Origin: Nitzschia sp. pyKryTriq1 | Lineage: Eukaryota; Bacillariophyta; Bacillariophyceae; Bacillariales; Bacillariaceae | Direction of reading: 5' to 3' | Assembly (NCBI GenBank): GCA_956465555.1 | Contig: OY101119.1 | Span: 1,784,629-1,848,628, forward strand | Length of the DNA: 64,000 bases | Shown here: piece after piece, positions 55,572-64,000 of the stretch | Numbering within the stretch: position 1 is the first letter of the stretch | Layout: each line of letters starts with the position of its first letter | Position numbers and translations under genes: made by a program | The notes under the pieces: generated by a model | Told to the model about the DNA's origin: nothing | The model's input: the letters and a program-made list of their open reading frames with translations, nothing else | Databases searched by the model: none

Positions 55572-55742
55572 TGAATAATGGCGATTCTTCCGAGGAGTTG
55601 TGGTGGAGGAGGTGAAGTCACGGGCAGGCATCTCTGTGGTTTTGCCCTCGTGTTCCAATCTCCTTTCTGTGCCACTTATTCTTTCCAGTCACAAGGATGG
55701 AATCCTCTTGTCCAAGCCCACTATCATAGGATTGGCTTTTCC
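54999..55742. repeat. Direct repeat pair of about 150 bp (54999-55149, 55586-55742)
   Basis: Both copies start TCTTCCGAGGAGTTGTGG and end ATAGGATTGGCTTTTCC, and are nearly identical apart from small indels (for example an added GGCA and TGTCCA in the second). They are separated by 436 bp containing the frame with the Cys-Leu motif. This is compatible with long terminal direct repeats of a small element or with a local duplication. Confidence 0.9.
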
Positions 55743-56136
55743 AAAGTTGCAGGAGATTTGTCTCCTTCAACGGCCTGTCAAAATCAATTGCATCTAACCC
55801 AGGTGTAAAGTACTGGTACCAGGTACTGTAAGTATTTCCAGCTTGTAGGTAGCTTTTACCCCCTTTTTGGATTTGGGGGCAAAAACCTTTTTTTCATGGT
55901 CTGTCCGCCATACAGTACTACTCGTAGCCAAAAACCGAAGCCGCCTTCCGGCTTGTCTGCCAAGGAACTTTGAAAGTGCGAAGCCAAAAGCAGCAGTGAT
56001 GGTTTTCCATGGCATTCTTCGGTCGGTCGGTCCATTGTTCTCGTTCTCACGCACTATTCTTCACAATAATTATCACGACTACTACTTTCTCCTCTATTAT
56101 TATTCATATATTGAATAATCCATCGTTCTCGTTACA

Positions 56137-56877
56137 ATGACTGGTGGTGCAGATAATACTTTCTCGATTTGCCTTCATGTTGGAAGTGCTACCAGCAGTG
56201 ATGCTGCCGCCTTTTCGAAAATCATGACTGCCTCGAACGCCGCCGACGTAGCTGCGGCTCGTCAGAACGTGGCTCCTTCCTCTGTGGATGCTCTCTTGCT
56301 GGTAGTCTCTGCGGCTGATCTCGCCAAGACAGATGTGTTTAACCCGATGGAATTGGCAAACTGGGTGTCGGTATTGAATTCGGAAGCGAGCGTCGCGATT
56401 CAAGTCGTCGGAGAATGCCAGGACTTGCAGCCCGTCCATACGTCGTTTCTGTTGGCAGGTTTGGCCTCGGCCTCGGAACGGCGGACGGCAGATGGAAGTC
56501 GGATCTTGACAGCCAAGCGCAAGCCTGCAGCGAGTGCTGCTGCTATGCCTCTCAAGAAAGTCACAGTCGCCTTGGAAGATGAAGACATGATCAATGAAGA
56601 CGACTTGTTGGAAGATGATGTTTTGGCACCTCCGCCCGCCATGGGGGCTCGAACGGCCGGAGACGACTGCGACGGACGAAAACCCTGTGACAACTGCACT
56701 TGCGGAAGAGCTGACGAGCAAGATGGTCCCAAGAAAATGGAGAATGCGCCGTCTAGTTCGTGCGGAAAATGTCATTTAGGCGATGCTTTTCGCTGTGCTT
56801 CTTGCCCCTACCTTGGCAAGCCTGCTTTCAAGACTGGAGAGGAGCATTTGGTTCTAGAGCTAGCGGACGACTTTTAG
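56137..56877 (+). CDS. CIAPIN1: Anamorsin/DRE2 (CIAPIN1), cytosolic Fe-S assembly
   Basis: Electron-transfer component of the cytosolic iron-sulfur assembly (CIA) pathway; it accepts electrons from the diflavin reductase Tah18/NDOR1. The 246-residue protein has a SAM-methyltransferase-like N-terminal domain lacking a clear SAM site (about 1-125) and an acidic linker (EDEDMINEDDLLEDD). The CIAPIN1 C-terminal domain follows: CDGRKPCDNCTCG (C-x5-C-x2-C-x-C, the [2Fe-2S] motif) and CGKCHLGDAFRCASC (twin C-x2-C, separated by seven residues). All eight cluster cysteines are present, and the length is close to the family norm. Intronless. Confidence 0.97.
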   Translation: MTGGADNTFSICLHVGSATSSDAAAFSKIMTASNAADVAAARQNVAPSSVDALLLVVSAADLAKTDVFNPMELANWVSVLNSEASVAIQVVGECQDLQPVHTSFLLAGLASASERRTADGSRILTAKRKPAASAAAMPLKKVTVALEDEDMINEDDLLEDDVLAPPPAMGARTAGDDCDGRKPCDNCTCGRADEQDGPKKMENAPSSSCGKCHLGDAFRCASCPYLGKPAFKTGEEHLVLELADDF

Positions 56878-57033
56878 AGTAGGCGGTCGAATAGCCAACT
56901 ATCAATCTTAGTAAAGAGCACGCTCATCGGTTCATTGAAAATATCGCATGATTCAAAGTCGGTATACTGGTACGTGTACGTGTGTACCATGCTGTAGTTT
57001 ACAGCAGCCAGGCCCGTGCCATAATTGCCGTCG

Positions 57034-60000
57034 TTAGACGTAGCCATCCATGAACGAACTGACCTTATCGGCGACAGCTGGAGATTCAGGGCCCTGTTCT
57101 CCGTCCTCGACGCTGCTGTCAAAGACGATTCCTTCAGCCCCAAAGAGCAAGTCAAACTCCTCGGTCATGATCTGTACCTTGTCCCTGCTGACATTGCCCA
57201 CGAGACCAACGTCTACAGGAGCCGCTGCGACCTTTTTGTCCGAAGAGTCGTGGTCTTTGTCATCGTTATCATTGTTGTTCCCAGTCGCGGTGCCTTTGGT
57301 TTCCTTCTCACTTGATTTCCCATACTTCTTCTCCAAAAACTTCAACATGCGGCTTTCAACACTGTCCTTGTGAATCAATCGAACGATGTCGACCTCACGT
57401 TTTTGTCCCAGGCGATGAACCCGGCCAATCGCTTGATTCTCAAGGGCCGGGTTGAAACAAGGCTCCATGAGGAACACTCGGTTGGCCTGGGTCAAGTTGA
57501 TACCCACCGCACCCGCTCTGCATTTCAGACCACAATGATCAGTTGCATGCATCGTGAAATAGCATCTTCAACACAGATGACAAATTGGAACGTACCTCAT
57601 GCTCAACAAGAAGATAGTCGTGGGAGGATCGGACTGAAAGTCGTGGAGCGCCTTGGCGCGCTGAGACATCGTCATATCGCCTTTCAAAGTACGGTATTGA
57701 AATCCGTGCTTTGGTAATTCCTGTTGGAGCCACTCGAGGGTCGAACCAAACTGAGAAAAGACCAAACTCTTGCCTGTGCGAATGAATCCAAGAGAAACAA
57801 TTGTTAGCAGATCATTCCCGACTTCATGCAACAGCAAAGGCACCTCCAAGTTCGACTTACTCGACGGATCAGAGTCACGAATACGTTCGAGTTCCTTGAG
57901 CAGCACTCGGAGCTTGCTCGTAAAAGCAAAATTTGAAAACTTCACCGGCTTCATCTTCTTGTCGTTGTCCTCACATTTTTCGCCCACGCTTTCGGGGAGA
58001 GGATATTTGCCACCGGCGCATGCCACGCGAAGAGGCATGAGCTTTTGGGTGAGCTTAAGGTAGTGCTTTGTGATTGCATGTCCTTCTTTCTTGCGGAAAC
58101 CAACATAGAAATCATGGGCCGTCTTCTCGATCTTCTCATACTCTGTCTTCTCGGTACCAGCAAAAGGGATGGTGATCGTACGCTCGGTCTACAAAGGGCG
58201 AAGTAAGATTCTGAAACTATGATGCCAAAATACGCTCAACGATGGAAACGTGCAACTTACTTTTTTGGGCAAAGACATCAACGTGGTTTCCGTTCCTCGA
58301 TACTTTTGTTTCTGGGAATGACGCATCATGATACCACCAAGGAGAAATTGGATGAGCTCGGGATTGGGGTCTACTGGGTTCCTTCCCCCTCGTCCATCTA
58401 CCGAACGAATCAATTCATCGGCATACTCGATGCCAAGAAACTTGAACTGGTTGGCCAAATCATTCATGGATGTATTCATCGGAGTGCCTGATGGAAGAGG
58501 TGAGAATCATCGTCCATAACCAGAGAGCATCCGTCTATAAAATCAACTTACCCGAAACGAGCCATTTGTGATCAGCGACAAGCGACAGTACGGCGTGAGA
58601 TCGACTGGTCCCTCCACCCCGCAGCGAATGACCCTCGTCACAAATGACGCGCCACCATCGCACCTGCTCCAAAGGCGGACAGTAGTCTTCTCCGCCCCTT
58701 GCCGCATGATACGTCGCATCAGATGCCAACACCTGATAGGTTGTCACTACAATGGAATTCTTACAAAGAATATGGGCGTTGCGTTTCCGATTTTGCCCGT
58801 GGTAAGGATACACCAGACCGGGATCCTCAAGCTTTGACTTGGCTTCTTCGATCCATTGTCCGACCAACGATACGGGACACTATTAGGCAGAAAACAATCG
58901 AAGAGCGAGAAAAGTGTAAGATTCGACGAAAGGCATTGTTCCTTTAGGCAGAATTCAACCAACAGCACTTACAATGACGAGGGTCCCTCGAGAAAGTATG
59001 CTTCCTCGTTTATTGTTCGTGGTCGAGGTTGACTTGTAGAGGTTTTTATCCCATGACGCAGGCGCAGTTTCCTTCTCAAGATCTAAAACCGAGCTCCCAG
59101 AAATAGGAACTGCCGGGGCCGGATTCTTCAGAAATAGTGCCAGACTGATGACAGTTTTTCCCAAACCCATTTCCTCTGCGATGAAGCCACCACGGACGAG
59201 TTTCGGCGCTTCTCGACGGAATCCCCCGAGGATAGGGTTGTAGTAAACTTCTTTGTCTTGTCTGGTAGGGTCGTCCGGAAGCTTCCCCCAGAGCAACCTC
59301 TGAATTCCACCTTCCATAGTTTCGCGTTCGAGGGCCCACTTGAGAGTTTGGCGTTGAAATCCAAGAAGCTCAACGTTCAGACCTTCGACGAATTCCCCGG
59401 CTTCATGACCGATATTCTCAAGTCGTGTCATTACTGCCCGGATCGAACAATTCCTCGAAGGATTTTGATTTGTAGATAGACCGTGGAATACACTCGCTGT
59501 TGTACCGAGGACTTGATCCCCGCGGTCTTTGTGATAAATCTTTCCTTCCTCGAATAGAGCAAGTTTGGTGGCAGTCTGCATTTGTCCATCGTACTTCCGA
59601 TATTTCAAAATCTCACTGTAAAAGCGTCGGAAAAGTCCAGAGAACGACAAGTCATCCGTGCAGAAATGCCCTTCGGAGGGCTTTCCACTGCTGCAGAGCA
59701 ACGTGAGTAGTTTACCTTGCTCGTCATCTCGAGCCGTCTTGTATCCGGCACCCACGCTAGACAAATCCGATTTCATTTTGTTGATGGCATCGTCGCTAAG
59801 ACCGCGAGACGACAAGCTGTTGAGGAAATTGATATTTCCAGTCATCCAGGATAGATCTGGGCTTGCATGAGGAGTCATGACATCAGATAATTTCAACGGA
59901 AAAATCCCATACCAAAGACCGAGAAAGTGTGTCCAGGAATCGTTGCTCCAATGACTTGAATTTTGGAACATCGAATTTGAGAAGTAGTAGTCGATTTTCA

Positions 60001-61357
60001 GAGCCTATAATGGATGAGCGCCGTGAGTTTGAGTGATATCCTTCTAGGTAAGAAAGAAAAGAAAACTTACACCATTTTGAGCAGTCTTGTCCCAAGAAGC
60101 TTCAATGTTGCATGAAGACTCGGCGCCGATTCGATAAAGCAAAGAAAGAAGATCAACATCTTGCTCCGACTCGACCAAGATATGGTCAGAACGCCGTGAG
60201 AGAGCAGAAGCTTTGTCTTTCAAGGCAAGAATTTCGACCATGTGGCGCAGACTCCTAGGGCGTGATCCAATCCTGTGATGGAAGACATCCTCCTTCATGT
60301 CTGCTTTGGAGTACTGCCATTCGGGGAGACTAGTGTCGGCCCTACGCCAGGTGGGCGAATACTTTGGGTCCTTCCTAGGATCGCGCGCTTTCATTCGAAA
60401 CTTGATTTTTCTGGTTCCGAACAAAACCTTTCCTTCTTTTTTGAATTCCTTTCTTTGCTGTTTTCCAAGATCGTTAGCCAGGGCCACGCGCCCGCAATGA
60501 CTGCAAAAGTCTGCTTCGTTGGGAAGATGACGGATCTGTTGTGAGAAAAAATGTGATTGTTCATACCCACATTTGCGGCACTTGTGTCTCTGAATAAGGG
60601 CGAAGTCATCGTGTCGCAATGCAGAGGAGGTAGAAATGTTAGTTCTCTGTGCAGTCGCTGGAGCAGCCGTCGGCAAGCTAGCCTTCCCCGTTGCCTTGAA
60701 GGTTTTTCTTTCCCTGGTCCAGAAAGGGACAGTGTTGTTGGCGCAGCAGTGATTGGCGCCACATGTGGTAGAGACTTCCGAGCACCATGTCTTACAGTCC
60801 TTGGCAGGACAGTCACACACGTAACAGTAACAAAGATCGCACGTCTTGGAATTGCTGTCCACAGTGGAACGGCTGTAGGTCCGGTACTGGTAGCCGTGCT
60901 GGGACGCAGGATCAAACTTGAATTGAGTACAGTCTTGGCGAAGATGCGGCAGACGAAGTTCGTTCTTGGCTCCGATAATCTCAATGTCATCATCCGTCTT
61001 GGTGGCAGAAGTATCAGCAGCAGGCACCCGTGCCACCGGAACGATAGGTGGCGCTGCAACGGCAGCGTCCACAACTTCAATGCCGTCGACGTGCAGAGCA
61101 AGCTTCGCGGTCTCAGCGATTGCTTTCTGTCGGCGCTCTTGCTTGATTTTGGCTCGCTTGCTGGTCAGCGTGGTGTCTGCAGGGTTCAACGACCTACGAA
61201 CGTCGCCAAGGCGCTGGTTCTGTTCATCGTCGGAATCTTCCGTCAGATCGATGCAGAGGACGCTGTCGGGGGAGGGACGTTTCTTCGACATGCTGTTGAT
61301 TATTCTTGATGGAGCGGCTTTCTTGGTGCTTGGACTTGGAGGGTCAACGCAAATCAA
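57034..61357 (-). CDS. SNF2-family ATPase/helicase with N-terminal Cys-rich modules
   Basis: Six exons on the minus strand: 61357-60071, 60004-58973, 58879-58552, 58487-58261, 58188-57596 and 57517-57034, with introns of 66, 93, 64, 72 and 78 bp, all GT-AG, giving 1316 residues. Each join restores a motif: TLVI-CPVSLVGQW, the SGTPMNTS box, and LLSMR-AGAVGINLT. The SNF2 motifs are EEMGLGKTVISLAL (I), RVICDEGHSLRG (II), SGTPMN (III), VFSQFGSTLEWLQ (IV), RAGAVGINLT (V) and IGRVHRLGQKREVDI (VI). The type is Rad5/Rad16-like, but no RING lies between III and IV. Upstream are two Cys groups: CDLCYCYVCDCPAKDC (with HCCA) and a four-Cys knuckle (CRKCGYEQ to CSHCG), probably zinc sites. An alternative start is ATG 61291. 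Role in chromatin or DNA repair is inferred. Confidence 0.92.
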
Positions 61358-61938
61358 GGAGGATCCAACGACTGAAGGAGGGTCAATTGAAAGTATATGA
61401 TGTACCTTAGGCAGCGAGAGGAGATGCTACAATACAGTCGGTACAGGTGAAATCTTCAATGCAATGACATCGATCAACAGAAAATGAGCTTTTCGCTTGC
61501 CAGTTGCCAGCAGTCGTTGCGGGGTTTGCGTGTTGCATGCCGGTGGGAGTTGGCAACCGCCGCCAGCCGCTCGTTCGCCATAGATAGGCTGCGTTTTTCC
61601 TGTAGAACCCATTTTAAAATGTAGTCTACACTACCGGTACGTAGTACTCGTACGTTCTGTACCAAGTTCGCGTAGCTCTGCTTTTTCACTGCTTTTTTGG
61701 CGCGCTTTTTTTCCTTGCGGTCCTGTCCTTCTGCCTGTCTGCCTGTCCGTTCTCTCGCCGTCCGTGCTTCTCCCCCCGAGCTTTCGTAAAAGCCATCCAT
61801 CGCAATAAAATAAGAGATATGCGAAAGTCGAAGGTCTCCGAAAAAATCGTATCGGTATCCATCTGCTAAGCCTAACAATCGCCGCCAAGACAAACAACAA
61901 CAACAACAACAACATCTGCTACCTCTTCTTGATCGATC
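61358..61938. other. Divergent promoter of SNF2 and purine genes
   Basis: TACCGGTA lies at 61632-61639, and a (CAA)n run (about 61896-61912) lies just before the purine gene's ATG. A minus-strand frame at 61474-61893 is Lys/Arg-rich but judged spurious. Confidence 0.45.
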
Positions 61939-64000
61939 ATGAGGAAGTCAACTGTGCTTGGGTTTGGAGCCAGAGCTCCATCGGTGGTAGGTGTTAATAT
62001 TATTTGGAGGAGGCCACAGATCTTCTGTCTGGATACCTTTCATGGTGTCGTCGCTCCTTCCATCGTTGATGATGTGTCCTAGCATGACTTTTTTCTCATT
62101 GCTTGCTCATTGCTCGTTGCTGCGTGTGTTCCGCAGGTCCTGGATCTATTGAGCAAGAGTGTCGAAAAATGTGGGATTCAGGAAATTCGCCCCAGCCGAT
62201 CTCAGTCCATCCCTCTGGCCTTGCTGGAGGCTCCGTATCGATCGTTCCTCCGCAGAGATGCGAACGAGAAGACAGAACTGTATTCGTCGTCGCTCTTGGT
62301 GTACTGTCTTCCCACGACGGTGACTGAGTACACTGGGTTTTCTTCCGAGGCAGCCTCTGTGCGATCTCAAATCCTCTCGGGGGACGACAATACTGTCGTT
62401 GTAGTTTATAATGTCTCGACGGACTCGTTGGTGGGAGGTACGACAGAAGATGCGGTCGCGGCGTTGACCGGTGATTCAGAGAAGAAGGCGGCTCTGGCGG
62501 CCGCTGCTCTAAAGGCAGTGTCCGATCTGGACACTGACGCTGTTGCACAAGTCGTAGGGCCCTCCAAGCGAAAGGATGTGGTTATTGTCGTCGGATCAGG
62601 TGGACGGGAGCACGCCTTGGCAGTGGCTCTTGCCAAGTCTCCGTTGGTGTCGGAAGTTTTGTGCTGCCCTGGGAATGGTGGAACTGCGGCTGAGAGCAAC
62701 CCTAAAATCAAAAATCGTGGGGCTGATCAGAACAATGCCACAGTGATTGAGCTCGTCAAGGAGGTCGGGGCAAACATGGTAGTCGTCGGTCCTGAAGCAC
62801 CGTTGGTAGCAGGCTTGGTCGATGAAATGAAAATTGCATGTCCCGATGTTCTGTGCTTCGGTCCAAGCAAGGCTGCCGCTGAGTTGGAAGCTAGTAAGGC
62901 ATTTTCGAAAGATTTTCTACAAGAAAACGATATTCCTACAGCAAAGTACCGAAACTTTACCGATCCGGATGAAGCCATCAAGTATGTTGAATCACTCGGT
63001 GACAACGACCGCCAAGTGGTCAAGGCATCTGGGCTGGCTGCCGGCAAAGGAGTTTTGCTACCCACGACGAAGCAAGAGACGATCGAGGCGGTCAAAGAGA
63101 TCATGTCTGATAAAGCTTTTGGAAGCGCTGGAGACACTTGTGTTATTGAATCCTTCTTGACTGGACCGGAAGCGTCGTGTTTTGCCCTCTGTGATGGAAA
63201 GACAGCCGTGCTGATGCCAGCAGCTCAGGATCATAAGCGTGCACTTGATAACGACGAGGGCCTCAACACTGGAGGTATGGGAGCATATTCGCCAGCTCCC
63301 TGTGTTACTCCAGACTTGCAAAAGCAAATCTTGGAGATGTGCATCAAGACAGTCGAGAAAATGGCAGAGCGAGGTACTCCATACATTGGTTTACTTTACG
63401 CTGGTATGATGTGAGTATTTGTACGACGCTGTCTCTAGTCTCGAAGCTTTTCTTCTTTTACTGATTATCGTGTCTTGCTTCAGGCTGACCCCAGACGGGC
63501 CCTATGTACTGGAGTTCAACTGTCGATTCGGAGACCCTGAGACGCAAGTTGTTCTGCCACTCTTGGAAACTGACTTGTATGAGGTTATGACAGCGTGCTG
63601 CACGGGCACTTTGGATAGCATTGATGTTCGTTTCAAGGAAGGCGTTGCAGCCGCAACCGTCGTTTGCGCAGCTAAGGGGTACCCGGAAACATATCCCAAA
63701 GGTATGGAGATTGTGGGTCTTGCCGAGGAGAAGAGCCTTGACAATGTAAAAATTTACCACGCGGGAACAAATCTTGACGATAGGGGTGTAACACGTTGTA
63801 CAGGAGGGCGAGTACTCGCTGTTACAGGCCTTGGTTCTGACCTGAAGTCCGCTCTTCAGGCTGCCTATAAATGTGTCGGCAAGTTGGATTTTGTAAATGA
63901 CGAGGGAAAGCATTTAATGCATTATCGAACAGACATTGGAAGAAAGGCCATCCAGAAGAAACTTCGCATTGGTGTTATGGGCTCAACACGCGGGAGTGCT
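61939..64000 (+). CDS. Phosphoribosylamine-glycine ligase (GARS), with start of a fused domain; 3' end outside window
   Basis: GARS makes glycinamide ribonucleotide in purine synthesis. Exons 61939-61986, 62137-63410 and 63484-64000 (open at the edge) are joined across 150- and 73-bp introns. Exon 1 supplies MRKSTVLGFGARAPSV; exon 2 has no ATG near its start, so the first exon is inferred from frame and splice sites. After an extension of about 165 residues, the ATP-grasp enzyme begins at VVIVVGSGGREHALAVALA. Key stretches: VVVGPEAPLVAGLVDE, VVKASGLAAGKGV, ESFLTGPEASCFALCDG, LNTGGMGAYSP and EFNCRFGDPETQ. The GARS C-lobe ends near DIGRKAI, and after KKLRIGV the text MGSTRGSA looks like the start of a GART (PurN) domain. 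Thus GARS appears to run straight into GART with no AIRS. Localisation unknown. Confidence 0.9.

Larger units (their letters stand above)
54503..56136. other. Intergenic containing a decayed repeat-flanked element
   Basis: Beyond the repeat-flanked block (54999-55742) there is no convincing gene. CTGGTACCAGGTACTG at about 55814 is another GTAC palindrome, upstream of the anamorsin gene. Confidence 0.45.

Noticed and set aside
61474-61893. Minus-strand frame of 139 codons rich in Arg/Lys
   Set aside because: It sits in the promoter region of two genes, overlaps TACCGGTA, has low-complexity composition and no domain.

Overview
The window is nuclear DNA from a eukaryote, most likely a diatom or a close photosynthetic stramenopile. 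The evidence is protein-coding genes on both strands at high density; 18 GT-AG introns of only 64 to 296 bp whose splicing joins exons in frame; an intronless histone H4; several N-terminal signal peptides followed by a short aromatic-containing motif, as in diatom plastid-targeted proteins; and a PDI-like gene that appears to use UGA as selenocysteine, a trait common in marine algae. The species cannot be fixed from sequence alone. No tRNA, rRNA, CRISPR array or intact transposon was seen.

Layout. 0-8 kb: a 5-formyltetrahydrofolate cyclo-ligase, an unknown secretory-type protein and two unknown single-pass membrane proteins separated by repeat-rich spacers. 8-15 kb: a UPF1/SMUBP2-type helicase with an N-terminal hydrophobic leader, an unknown secreted or plastid protein and an AIM24-family mitochondrial protein. 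14.6-19 kb: a two-exon DDX55/Spb4 ribosome-biogenesis helicase and an LCMT-type methyltransferase. 19.7-25.4 kb: a long three-exon coiled-coil protein, histone H4 and the PDI-like gene with three in-frame UGA codons in its active site. 27.5-31 kb: a convergent pair of paralogues of an undescribed family, with a third member at 44.6 kb. 32-42 kb: an NTF2-like protein, a HAD phosphatase, a Kir-type potassium channel, two unknown proteins and RNase H2 subunit A. 42.8-50.9 kb: vesicle traffic genes (AP-3 mu, exocyst EXO84) and a small membrane protein with an acidic dileucine tail. 51-57 kb: two unknown proteins, a decayed repeat-flanked element and anamorsin/DRE2. 57-64 kb: a six-exon SNF2 ATPase and a GARS (purD-type) purine enzyme with an unusual N-terminal extension that runs off the window.

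The genes do not form a pathway cluster, as expected for a eukaryote. The most striking features are the U-G-U-U (triple UGA) redox motif at 25186-25197, and a palindrome, TACCGGTA, that occurs 21 times by my count, with 20 copies outside coding sequence. Exon structures were worked out by hand from splice consensus and reading-frame continuity.
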